64,000 nt of DNA from Sphingomicrobium marinum. GTDB taxonomy: Bacteria > Pseudomonadota > Alphaproteobacteria > Sphingomonadales > Sphingomonadaceae. The position numbers were made by a program, and so were the translations under genes. Below are positions 54,868-63,056 of the stretch, one piece after another. The DNA lies in NCBI RefSeq assembly GCF_026157105.1, contig NZ_JANPVQ010000001.1, forward strand, positions 1,915,501-1,979,500, written 5' to 3'. Numbering within the stretch: the stretch's first letter is position 1; every line of letters starts with the position of its first letter. The notes beneath the pieces were generated by a model. The model worked only from the letters and a program-made list of their open reading frames with translations. It had not been told where the DNA came from and did no database searches.

Positions 54868-55746
54868 CTAGCGGCCCGCATAATTGCACTGGCGCGGGTC
54901 GCCGGTCTGCAGGCCGCGGCGCAGCGCTTCCATGCGCTGGGCGCTGGTGCCGTGGGTGAAGCTTTCGGGTTGCACCGCGCGGCCCGAGCGCCGCTGCAGC
55001 GTGTCGTCACCGATCGAGCTCGCCGCGGTCATGCCTTCCTCGACATCGCCGGGCTCAAGCAATGAACGGCCCTGGTCGTCGCGCGCATTGGCGGCCCACA
55101 CGCCGGCATAGCAATCGGCCTGCAATTCGACGCCCACCTGAAGGCGGTTGCCCTGCTCCTGGCTGATCCGCGCCTGCTGGCGCTGCACGCTGGCGAGCGT
55201 GCCTTCGAGCTTCTGGATGTGGTGACCGACCTCATGCGCAATGACATAGCGCGCGGCAAAGTCGCCCTCGGCACCGAACTTGGTCTCAAGCTCGCGGAAG
55301 AAGTCGGGATCGATGTAGATGCGCTCGTCGGCCGGGCAGTAGAACGGCCCCATGACGGCCTGGCCGTAGCCGCACGCGGTCTGGGTCCCGCCGCGATAGG
55401 CGACCAGCGTCGGTTCCTGGTAGCCGTTGATCAAGCGGCCCCAGATGTCATCGGTCGACTCCAGCGTGCCCGTAAGCAATTCGCGGTTTTCCGCGCTCAA
55501 CGTCGATGCTTCGGGGTTGGCGCTATCGGCCGTGGTCGGCGCGCCGCCGCCCATCAGTCCGCTCATCCCGCCGGACAGCGCGCAATAGCCAAGCCCGAGA
55601 ATGAGCACGCCAACGATACCGAACTTGTTGAAGACGAAGCGCGCGACGAGCGCGAGTATGCCGACCGAAATGCCGCCGCCGCCGCGACCACCGCTTTGGC
55701 CCGTGCGGTCGATAAAATTGTCGCTATCGCGTCCACCTAGTCGCAT
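54868..55746 (-). CDS. Neutral zinc metallopeptidase of the YpfJ family
   Basis: 292 residues from ATG 55746 (AAAGGGAGAC upstream). A short cytoplasmic N-terminus with a Gly run, then one membrane helix (FGIVGVLILGLGYCALSGG) and a periplasmic metallopeptidase domain containing HEVGHHIQKLEG and a downstream ELQADCYAGVWA that supplies further ligand(s). The YpfJ family is widespread but its substrate is unknown. It diverges from the 3-hydroxybutyrate dehydrogenase gene. Confidence 0.9.
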   Translation of the reverse strand: MRLGGRDSDNFIDRTGQSGGRGGGGISVGILALVARFVFNKFGIVGVLILGLGYCALSGGMSGLMGGGAPTTADSANPEASTLSAENRELLTGTLESTDDIWGRLINGYQEPTLVAYRGGTQTACGYGQAVMGPFYCPADERIYIDPDFFRELETKFGAEGDFAARYVIAHEVGHHIQKLEGTLASVQRQQARISQEQGNRLQVGVELQADCYAGVWAANARDDQGRSLLEPGDVEEGMTAASSIGDDTLQRRSGRAVQPESFTHGTSAQRMEALRRGLQTGDPRQCNYAGR

Positions 55747-55832
55747 ATCCGTCTCCCTTTTGCCCCACCAACCCACATCCCCCCTTGGCGGTTGCACCGG
55801 GATGCGGCAATCACGAGCCAAAGGAGACACGA

Positions 55833-56618
55833 ATGTCGCTCAAGGACAAGACCGCACTGGTGACCGGCTCGACATCGGGGATCGGGCTGGCAATCGCCAA
55901 GGCTTTCGCTGCCGAAGGCGCGCGCATCATGATCAACGGCTTTGGCGATGCCACCGCGATCGAGGAAGAGCGCGCCGCACTGGCCGATGCGTCGGGCACC
56001 GATGCGCTGCATGACGGCGCCGACATGTCCAAGCCCGAAGAGATCGAAGCCATGGTCGAACGCTGCACAAGCCAGCTCGGTGCGCCCGACATCCTCGTCA
56101 ACAATGCGGGTATCCAGCACGTCGCGCCGGTCACCGAATTCCCGACCGAAAAGTGGGACGCGATCCTCGCTATCAACCTGAGCGCCGTTTTCCACACGAC
56201 GCGGCTGTGCCTTCCCGCGATGCAGGCCGCCGGCTGGGGCCGCGTCATCAACACGGCGAGCGCGCACAGCCTTGTCGCCAGTCCCAACAAGAGCGCCTAT
56301 GTCGCCGCCAAGCATGGCGTTGCAGGCTTTACGAAGACGGTCGCGCTCGAAGTGGCGGAAGATGGCGTCACGGTGAATTGCATCAGCCCCGGCTATGTCT
56401 GGACCCCGCTGGTGGAAAAGCAGATTCCCGACACGATGAAGGCCCGCAACATGACGCGCGAGGAGGTGATGAACGACGTGCTGCTCAAGGCACAGCCGAC
56501 AAAGCGTTTCGTCACCGTCGATGAAGTCGCCGCCACCGCGCTTTTCCTTGCGCGCGACGAGGCCGCGTCGATCACCGGCGCCAATCTCTCCATGGACGGC
56601 GGCTGGACGGCGCAATAA
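55833..56618 (+). CDS. bdhA: 3-hydroxybutyrate dehydrogenase (SDR family)
   Basis: 261 residues from ATG 55833 (AAAGGAG upstream). SDR motifs: VTGSTSGIGLAIAKAFAAEG, ILVNNAGIQHVAPV and the active-site segment SAHSLVASPNKSAYVAAKHG with Ser, Tyr and Lys. The last is typical of (R)-3-hydroxybutyrate dehydrogenase, which oxidises the PHB monomer to acetoacetate. It links functionally to phaC at 9.1 kb. Followed after 11 bases by a DUF4893 gene. Confidence 0.9.
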   Translation: MSLKDKTALVTGSTSGIGLAIAKAFAAEGARIMINGFGDATAIEEERAALADASGTDALHDGADMSKPEEIEAMVERCTSQLGAPDILVNNAGIQHVAPVTEFPTEKWDAILAINLSAVFHTTRLCLPAMQAAGWGRVINTASAHSLVASPNKSAYVAAKHGVAGFTKTVALEVAEDGVTVNCISPGYVWTPLVEKQIPDTMKARNMTREEVMNDVLLKAQPTKRFVTVDEVAATALFLARDEAASITGANLSMDGGWTAQ

Positions 56619-56629
56619 GGTCGGTCCCG

Positions 56630-57253
56630 ATGCGTCACGTCATTCTCCTTGCCGCTTTCGGCCTTTCCGCCTGCGCGAGCCTACCCGGTGAGCCTTTCGT
56701 CGAAACTCTAGAAACGCGGGACTGGCGCTTCGTCGCCACTGAAGCCGACCGCGCCCGATTATCCGAATGGCGCACCGCCTTCACCCGAGGGCTCGAAGAG
56801 GCCCGCACCGACGGCTATGCGTCGCAAATCGCTGCGCTGGGCGCCACCGGCGAACCCGATGCAGCGCTCTCGTTCGACACCGTTCCCACCGGCAAGTATC
56901 GCTGCCGCACGATCAAACTCGGAACGCAGGGGCGCGGCACGCTGAGCTATGTCGACTACCCATTCTTCGACTGCACCATTCGCACCGAAGAAGACCTGCT
57001 CGGCTTTCACAAGCTCACCGGGTCACAGCGCCCCGTCGGCCTGCTTTTCCCCGATGACGATTATCGCCGCGTCTTCCTTGGCACCCTGGTGCTGGGGGAT
57101 GAGACGCGCGCCATGCGCTACGGCGCCGATCCACAGCGCGACATGATCGGCGCATTGCAGAAAATCGGCGAAGATCACTGGCGACTGCTGCTGCCCTACC
57201 CCGCTTACGAATCCACCATCGACATCATCGAACTCGTGCCCGCAGGAGAATAA
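56630..57253 (+). CDS. DUF4893 predicted lipoprotein
   Basis: 207 residues. Signal MRHVILLAAFGLSAC with lipobox LSAC. The remainder matches DUF4893, a family of sphingomonads (TRDWRFVATEADRARLSEW, YRCRTIKLGTQGRG, FDCTIRTEEDLLGFHKLTGSQRP). Two mature cysteines (in KYRC and FDC) could form a disulfide. Function unknown. It lies between bdhA and the amidohydrolase gene, with gaps of 11 and 2 bases, so it is part of a three-gene run. Confidence 0.85.
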   Translation: MRHVILLAAFGLSACASLPGEPFVETLETRDWRFVATEADRARLSEWRTAFTRGLEEARTDGYASQIAALGATGEPDAALSFDTVPTGKYRCRTIKLGTQGRGTLSYVDYPFFDCTIRTEEDLLGFHKLTGSQRPVGLLFPDDDYRRVFLGTLVLGDETRAMRYGADPQRDMIGALQKIGEDHWRLLLPYPAYESTIDIIELVPAGE

Positions 57254-57255
57254 CC

Positions 57256-58572
57256 GTGCGCCTTACCTTAGCCTTCGCCACGCTTGCGCTAGCCGCCACG
57301 CCCGCCACCGCGCAGAGCCTGCGCGAGGAAGTGCGCGCCGACATGCCGGGCCTTATCGAGATCTACCAGGACCTGCACGCCAACCCCGAATTGTCGGGCA
57401 TGGAAGTCGAGACGGCTGCCAAACTGGCGAAGCGGGCGCGCGACATGGGCTTCGAGGTCACCGAAGGCGTCGGTGGCACCGGCGTCGTCGCAGTGATGGA
57501 GAACGGCCCTGGGCCCGTCCTGATGATCCGCGCCGACATGGACGGGCTCCCCGTGGTAGAGCAGACCGGTCTCCCCTTCGCTTCCAAAGTCACAGCTGTC
57601 GCCCCGGCTTCGGGCGTCGAAACCGGCGTCATGCACGCCTGCGGTCACGATACGCACATGACCACTTGGGTCGGTACCGCGCAGCTTCTCACTGAGAAAA
57701 AAGACCAATGGTCGGGCACGCTCGTCATGATCCTGCAGCCCGCCGAGGAAACCGGCGAAGGCGCCAAGGCCATGCTCGACGACGGCCTCTATACCCGCTT
57801 TCCAAAGCCGACCCACGTCATCGGCTTCCATGATGCCGCGGCGGGGCCTGCGGGCTATATCGGAATTTCGCCCGGCTATGCGCTTGCCAATGTCGACAGC
57901 GTCGATGTCACCGTACGCGGCCTAGGCGGCCACGGCGCCTATCCGCACACCACCAAGGACCCGATCGTCATCGCCAGCCGCATCGTCACCACATTGCAGA
58001 CGATCGTGGCGCGCGAGATCAATCCGCTCGAGAGCGCGGTCATTACCGTCGGCAGTTTCAACGCCGGCGCCAAGCACAATATCGTCCCAGACGAAGCCAC
58101 GCTACTGCTCACCGTGCGCAGCTACACGCCCGAAGTTCGCAAGCAGCTTCTCGACGGTATCCGCCGCATCGCCAACGCCGAGGCGATCGCCGCGGGGGTG
58201 CCCGAGGACAGGATGCCGATCATCCATATCCGCGACGACGAATTCACCCCGTCGACTTACAACACGCCCGATCTCGCCAACCATGCGCTGGCGCTGTTCA
58301 AGGACAATTTCGGCGACGACAAGGTGCGCGAGGCGACGCCGGTGATGGGCGGCGAGGATTTCTCGCGCTATTGGCTCGCCGACAACAGCATCGAAAGCCT
58401 GATCTTCTGGGTCGGCGGCCAACCGCTCGCCGACTGGCAGGCCGCGGGCGGCGACAGCAGCAAGCTTCCCAGCCTCCACAGCCCCTTCTGGGCGCCCGAT
58501 GCCGACGCCGTCATCAGCACCGCGACCGAGGCGATGACGCTGCTGGCGCTCGATATCCTCGACGAGAAATAG
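57256..58572 (+). CDS. Exported M20D amidohydrolase (hippurate hydrolase/aminoacylase-like)
   Basis: 438 residues from GTG 57256 (CAGGAG seven bases upstream). A signal peptide ends near ATAQSL, unusual for this mostly cytosolic family. M20D metal motifs: MHACGHDTHMT, LQPAEETGEGAKAML, VIGFHDAA and VMGGEDFSRYW. Dimerisation domain in the middle (GGHGAYPHTTKDPI). It hydrolyses N-acyl amino acids or related amides; substrate unknown. Two bases after the DUF4893 stop. Confidence 0.9.
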   Translation: MRLTLAFATLALAATPATAQSLREEVRADMPGLIEIYQDLHANPELSGMEVETAAKLAKRARDMGFEVTEGVGGTGVVAVMENGPGPVLMIRADMDGLPVVEQTGLPFASKVTAVAPASGVETGVMHACGHDTHMTTWVGTAQLLTEKKDQWSGTLVMILQPAEETGEGAKAMLDDGLYTRFPKPTHVIGFHDAAAGPAGYIGISPGYALANVDSVDVTVRGLGGHGAYPHTTKDPIVIASRIVTTLQTIVAREINPLESAVITVGSFNAGAKHNIVPDEATLLLTVRSYTPEVRKQLLDGIRRIANAEAIAAGVPEDRMPIIHIRDDEFTPSTYNTPDLANHALALFKDNFGDDKVREATPVMGGEDFSRYWLADNSIESLIFWVGGQPLADWQAAGGDSSKLPSLHSPFWAPDADAVISTATEAMTLLALDILDEK

Positions 58573-58574
58573 GG

Positions 58575-58841
58575 CTAACGCGCGACAACCGCGTCAGATT
58601 TCTCGATTGCCGACAGATCGCGCAGAAGCGCGTCGACGCTTTCACGAAGCTCGGGCAGGAAGGTGATCTCGTGACGCACTGCGCGGTAGCTTTCGACCAG
58701 CAGGATCGCGTCGATCAGGATCGGCACCACCGCGCTTTCCGGATCGTCGAGTTCGCTAAGTCCCTGCAGTTTTTCCAGCACCTTCACGCGCGCTTTTTGC
58801 GGGTCCGCCATCGCGGCCGCACGTCCGATCAACCAGCCCAT
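58575..58841 (-). CDS. Small conserved-looking hypothetical protein
   Basis: 88 residues, mainly predicted helical (KARVKVLEKLQGLSELDDP, PELRESVDALLRDLSAIEK). A second in-frame ATG gives MADPQKARVKV. The gene is convergent with the amidohydrolase gene, two bases from its stop. I recognise no family. Codon use resembles the neighbours, and the length and strand arrangement support a real gene, but evidence is modest. Confidence 0.55.
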   Translation of the reverse strand: MGWLIGRAAAMADPQKARVKVLEKLQGLSELDDPESAVVPILIDAILLVESYRAVRHEITFLPELRESVDALLRDLSAIEKSDAVVAR

Positions 58842-58994
58842 CTAACCTGCCTTTCGAAGGTATTGAGACTATGCCGCATCGGCGCCGCGACCTAACGCGC
58901 CGGTCGCAGCCACATCGCACTTCGGCGATAAAGCGATTAATTCCGTCAGAACGCTCGGATTATTAAGCCCGCCCGTAACCAGACGGGTGCCAAT

Positions 58995-59414
58995 TCAGGC
59001 CCAACCAATTTCGGTAAACGCGTAGGCGTCGTTCCAGATCTTGGTCATCTTGGTGATCTTGCCGTCGTCGTTCATCTGCATGGCGTAGACAAATTCGCTG
59101 GCCGTGCTCTTTCCGGTCGGCGGTACGGGCCCGCCCTCGCCGCCATGCGTGGCATGGAAGGTGCCGAAGAACATCGCGGTCGAGCTGTCCGCGTCATAGG
59201 ACGAGGCATGGATGTCGTAATGCGTGTCGGTGAAGGGCCCGGCAATGCCGCCTTCCATCCAATCGACATAATCGAGCAGCGTATCGATTTCGGCGACTGC
59301 TGGAGCCTGCGCATGAAACGTTGCGCCGTCGGCGACATATTGCGCGCACCCGGCACGTCCCTTTCCGCTTTCGCAGGCATGAAAAAACTTCGTGGCATTT
59401 TCGAGATTCGACAT
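58995..59414 (-). CDS. NTF2-like (SnoaL-type) protein
   Basis: 139 residues of the NTF2-like superfamily: N-terminal helix (NATKFFHACESGKGRAGC), a hydrophobic pocket region (LLDYVDWMEGGIAG, YDIHASSYDADSSTAMFFG) and a final strand pair (FVYAMQMNDDGKITKMTKIW). No signal peptide. A G-run precedes the ATG. Function unknown: such folds serve as small-molecule isomerases, hydrolases or binding proteins. Confidence 0.8.
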   Translation of the reverse strand: MSNLENATKFFHACESGKGRAGCAQYVADGATFHAQAPAVAEIDTLLDYVDWMEGGIAGPFTDTHYDIHASSYDADSSTAMFFGTFHATHGGEGGPVPPTGKSTASEFVYAMQMNDDGKITKMTKIWNDAYAFTEIGWA

Positions 59415-59606
59415 AAGCCCCCCCCTTGCTCTGGATAAGTAACCTACGCCAACTTTCTATCCCATGCGCGATCGCTCTCCGCTTGGCAAGACGGGTTGCT
59501 CGTCGAGCTACTTGCCCAGCGAAAGACAGCCAATGGTTTACACTTAATTTGTAAAGTTTTGCGACACCCCGGGCGTGTCGGACGATTTTACAAGGGTGTG
59601 GACCTG
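59415..59606. promoter_or_regulatory. Divergent intergenic region upstream of prsK
   Basis: 192 bases between the NTF2-like gene (minus) and prsK (plus). Its prsK-proximal part holds the large dyad listed separately. TTGGCA at 59483 and TTGC at 59496 resemble sigma-54 -24/-12 elements but their GG-GC spacing is one base too long, so I do not call a promoter. Confidence 0.4.
59549..59593. promoter_or_regulatory. 45-bp two-part dyad upstream of prsK, candidate PrsR operator
   Basis: Two inverted copies of the same bipartite motif share one centre of symmetry. The outer arms are TTGTAAA (59549-59555) and TTTACAA (59587-59593); the inner arms are CGACAC (59562-59567) and GTGTCG (59575-59580). 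Each half reads TGTAAA-N6-CGACA on its own strand. It ends 14 bases before the prsK ATG. Both a protein-binding site and an mRNA hairpin are possible. Confidence 0.7.
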
Positions 59607-61667
59607 ATGGGCCTTAGCCTCGTCACCTTCTGGAGCCATGCGCTCGCGGCCGTGCTGTTCGTGGCGCTCGCGGGCTGGCAACTGGCGCGCGGCGTGCGCG
59701 AGCCGGGGCAGCGCCTTCTCCTCGCCGCCTTCGCGGTGACCGCCTTGTGGGCCTGGATGGAAGCCATCTTGCCCGCCGATACGCTAACGCATTTTGCCGA
59801 AACCGGCCGCAACCTCATCTGGATCGCCTGGCTCTACCACCTCGCCGCCGAACGCGAAGATGCAGGTCGCCAGAAAGGAATCCGCCTCGTGTATGGCGCG
59901 GTCGCCGCGGTGCTCGGCCTCCAGTTCCTGCTCGACGTCGCGCCGCTGGTGGCGGGCGTATCGGCGCCGATGGCGGCGATATTGCTGCGCACGACCGCTG
60001 CTGCAGGCGCGCTCGTCCTTGTCCACAATGTCTACGGCCAGGCTGCGCCCTCCAGCCGCTCCGCGATCCGTTTTGTCGTGATCGGCCTGTCGGCGCTGTG
60101 GCTTTATGACCTCAATCTTTACACGCTGGCCTATGTCGACGGGGAGTTTGCCGCGCTCCTCGCCGATTGGCGCGGGCTTGCTGTTGCACTGACCGCACCG
60201 CTCTTCGCGCTCGGGGCCCGCTCGGGCGAAGCGCTGCGGGTACGCCTCAGCCGCGCCGCGACCTTCCAGTCGCTCTCGCTCCTTGCCATCTGCGCCTACC
60301 TCGCCGTCGTCGCGATCCTCGCCACGGCGTTTCGCGAAACGGGTGCAGGCCAGATCATCGGCAATCTTGCAGTACTCCTGCTTGCGCTGGTGACCGTCGC
60401 GCTGATGGTCATCCTGCCCAGCAGCCGCGCGCGTGCCTGGGCCAAGGTCAAGATCGCCAAGCATTTCTTCGAGCATCGCTACGACTACCGCGCCGAGTGG
60501 CTACGCTTCACCGCCACGCTGGGCGAACCGGGCGCCGCGCCGATGGGCCAGCGCGTCATCAAGGCCTTCGCCGACATGCTCGATGCACCGGGCGGATTGA
60601 TCCTCATCACCGACGATAGCGGCGCGCTGCAACGCGCATCGGGCTGGAACTGGCAGGGCGAGAAGATCCCGCCGGTCGACGATAGCGACATGGGCCGTGA
60701 TTTCTGGCAGGCGATCGCGGTCGAAGGCCGCATCCTCGAACTCGACGGCCTGCGGCGAAACTGGGCGAGCCCTGCCGACAAGGCGCTGCCCGTCCCGCAA
60801 TGGTTGATCGACGATGCGCATGCCTGGGTCGGCATCCCGCTGCAACATAACGGCCTGCTGGTCGGCCTCGTCATCCTGGGCGCGCCCGCGCATCGCCGTG
60901 CGCTCGACTGGGAAGATTTCGACCTTATGAAAACCGCGGGCAAGCAGGCGGCCTCGAACTTTGCCGAAGCACTCGGCCAGGAAGCGCTCGCCAAGGCGCA
61001 GCGGTTCGAGGAATTCAACCGCCGCTTTGCCTTCATCCTGCACGACATCAAGAACCTGGTGAGCCAGCTCAGCCTGCTGTCGCGCAATGCCGAAAAGCAC
61101 GCCGACAATCCCGATTTTCGCGCCGACATGGTGGCGACGCTCAAGAGCTCGGTCGGCAAGATGAACACGCTGCTCGCGCGCCTGTCCCCCGGCGCGCAGT
61201 CGAGCGAAGGCCATGCCGCACCGACACGGCTCAAAGACATCATCGCCTTCGCCATCGCCGCCAAGCGCCGCGATCATGAAGTCATGCTGGTGGGCGATAG
61301 CGACGTCTGGGCTTTGGCCGATGGCGCGCAGCTCGAACAGGCGCTTGGTCACCTTATCCAGAACGCCGTCGATGCTAGCGGCAATGGCGAACCGGTCATC
61401 GTCCGCGTGGAACCCGCCGGCACCGAGGTCGCCATCACCGTCGCCGATCGCGGCGAAGGCATGGATGCCGATTTCGTCCGCACCCGGCTGTTCGAGCCAT
61501 TCGTCTCTACCAAGGACGGCGGGTTCGGCATCGGCGCCTATGAGGCGCGCAGCCTTGTCCACGCCATGGGCGGCCGCCTGTCGGTCGAAAGCCGCCGCGA
61601 CCACGGCACCAGCTTCACCATCCACCTGCCCGCGGCCAGCGCGCCGCAAATGAGGAAATCCGCATGA
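59607..61667 (+). CDS. prsK: PEP-CTERM-system sensor histidine kinase PrsK
   Basis: 686 residues from ATG 59607. The N-terminal half (to about residue 290) contains eight or nine hydrophobic helices; a GAF-like domain follows (GLILITDDSGALQRASGW, AHAWVGIPLQHNGLLVGLVIL). The kinase core has the phospho-acceptor His479 in FILHDIKNLVSQLSLL, an N-box (LIQNAVDAS), and GFGIGAYEARSLVHAMGG in the ATP lid. HDIKN and the GIGAYEAR motif distinguish PrsK from other kinases. It overlaps prsR by 4 bases. PrsK/PrsR regulate exosortase-linked secretion and exopolysaccharide genes in other Proteobacteria. Confidence 0.92.
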   Translation: MGLSLVTFWSHALAAVLFVALAGWQLARGVREPGQRLLLAAFAVTALWAWMEAILPADTLTHFAETGRNLIWIAWLYHLAAEREDAGRQKGIRLVYGAVAAVLGLQFLLDVAPLVAGVSAPMAAILLRTTAAAGALVLVHNVYGQAAPSSRSAIRFVVIGLSALWLYDLNLYTLAYVDGEFAALLADWRGLAVALTAPLFALGARSGEALRVRLSRAATFQSLSLLAICAYLAVVAILATAFRETGAGQIIGNLAVLLLALVTVALMVILPSSRARAWAKVKIAKHFFEHRYDYRAEWLRFTATLGEPGAAPMGQRVIKAFADMLDAPGGLILITDDSGALQRASGWNWQGEKIPPVDDSDMGRDFWQAIAVEGRILELDGLRRNWASPADKALPVPQWLIDDAHAWVGIPLQHNGLLVGLVILGAPAHRRALDWEDFDLMKTAGKQAASNFAEALGQEALAKAQRFEEFNRRFAFILHDIKNLVSQLSLLSRNAEKHADNPDFRADMVATLKSSVGKMNTLLARLSPGAQSSEGHAAPTRLKDIIAFAIAAKRRDHEVMLVGDSDVWALADGAQLEQALGHLIQNAVDASGNGEPVIVRVEPAGTEVAITVADRGEGMDADFVRTRLFEPFVSTKDGGFGIGAYEARSLVHAMGGRLSVESRRDHGTSFTIHLPAASAPQMRKSA

Positions 61668-63034
61668 GCAAGAGCGACCTGCCCACCCTGCTGATCGTCG
61701 AGGATGACGAGGGGCTGCAGCGCCAGTTGAAATGGGCCTACGAAGGTTACGAGATCGTGATCGCAGGCGATCGCAAGGAAGCCATCGAGCTGCTGCGCGC
61801 GCACGAGCCCAAGGTCGTGACGCTCGATCTTGGCCTTCCCCCCGATCCCGACGGCGTGACCGAAGGCTTCGCCACGCTGGAGGAGATCCTCGCGTTGCAG
61901 CCCGATACCAAGGTGATCGTCGCTTCGGGCCACGGCGCGCGCGAAAGTGCGCTGAAGGCCATCGCGCTGGGAGCCTATGATTTTTACCGCAAGCCCGTCG
62001 ATATCGACGAGCTCGGCCACATCGTGAAGCGCGCCTTTCACCTGCACGATATTGAAGACGAAAACCGCCGCCTCGAAAGCGCTGCGGGTGATGACCAGAC
62101 CGTGCTCGGCAATATCGTGTCAGCCAGCCCAGAAATGCTCAAGGTCGCGCACACGATCGAACGCGTGGCTTCGGCCGATGTCTCGGTCATGCTGCTTGGC
62201 GCCAGCGGTACCGGCAAGGAATTGCTTGCCAAGGCCGTCCACGACCAGAGCCCGCGCAAGGACGGCAACTTCATCGCGATCAACTGCGCCGCCATTCCCG
62301 AAAACCTGCTCGAAGCCGAGTTGTTCGGCTACGAACGCGGCGCCTTCACCGGTGCCGTGAAGACGACCGAGGGCAAGATCGAACTGGCGCAGGGCGGAAC
62401 GCTCTTCCTCGACGAGGTCGGCGACATACCGCTACCCCTTCAGGTCAAGCTGCTGCGCTTTCTTCAGGAACGCGTCATCGAACGCATCGGCGGACGCAAG
62501 CCGATCGACGTCGACACCCGGATCGTCTGCGCGACGCACCGCGACCTCGACGCGATGACCGCCGAGGGAAGCTTCCGCGAAGACCTTTATTACCGCCTGG
62601 CCGAAATCGTGGTGCCGATCCCGCCGCTTGCCCAGCGCACGGGCGACGCGGTGCTGCTGGCGCGCTACTTCGTCAGCAAATATGCCAAGGATCTCAATCG
62701 CAACCTCAAGGGCCTCGCGCCTGATGCGGTCGACGCGGTTGATGCCTATTCGTGGCCGGGCAACGTCCGCGAACTGGAAAACCGCATCAAGCGCGCGGTG
62801 ATCATGGCGGACGGCAAGCACGTGACCGCCGGCGATCTCGACCTGCAGGGCGGCGCCGAGGAAGATAGCGAGACCACCATCAACTTGCGCGCCGCGCGCG
62901 AAGTCGCCGATCGCAAGGCGATCCACCAAGCGTTGACGCGAACGGAGAACAATATCTCTGGCGCGGCCAAGCTACTCGGCATTTCGCGGCCGACGCTTTA
63001 CGACCTGATGAAGCAGTACAAGCTCAGCGCCTGA
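61664..63034 (+). CDS. prsR: PEP-CTERM-box response regulator PrsR (sigma-54-dependent activator)
   Basis: 456 residues: receiver domain with phospho-acceptor Asp55 (VTLDLGLPP) and Lys110 (DFYRKPVD); AAA+ domain with Walker A 179-186 (GASGTGKE), the sigma-54 contact loop GAFTGA 226-231 and Walker B LFLDEVGD; C-terminal Fis-type helix-turn-helix (NNISGAAKLLGISRPTLYDL). It should activate RpoN-dependent promoters after phosphorylation by PrsK. Translationally coupled to prsK through ATGA overlap. Confidence 0.94.
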   Translation: MSKSDLPTLLIVEDDEGLQRQLKWAYEGYEIVIAGDRKEAIELLRAHEPKVVTLDLGLPPDPDGVTEGFATLEEILALQPDTKVIVASGHGARESALKAIALGAYDFYRKPVDIDELGHIVKRAFHLHDIEDENRRLESAAGDDQTVLGNIVSASPEMLKVAHTIERVASADVSVMLLGASGTGKELLAKAVHDQSPRKDGNFIAINCAAIPENLLEAELFGYERGAFTGAVKTTEGKIELAQGGTLFLDEVGDIPLPLQVKLLRFLQERVIERIGGRKPIDVDTRIVCATHRDLDAMTAEGSFREDLYYRLAEIVVPIPPLAQRTGDAVLLARYFVSKYAKDLNRNLKGLAPDAVDAVDAYSWPGNVRELENRIKRAVIMADGKHVTAGDLDLQGGAEEDSETTINLRAAREVADRKAIHQALTRTENNISGAAKLLGISRPTLYDLMKQYKLSA

Positions 63035-63056
63035 GCACTAACCCGGGGGACCAGAA

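Noticed and set aside
59483-59499. TTGGCA...TTGC, a sigma-54-like -24/-12 pair upstream of prsK
   Set aside because: There are 11 bases between GG and GC; sigma-54 promoters need 10. The spacing is strict, so I leave it uncalled.
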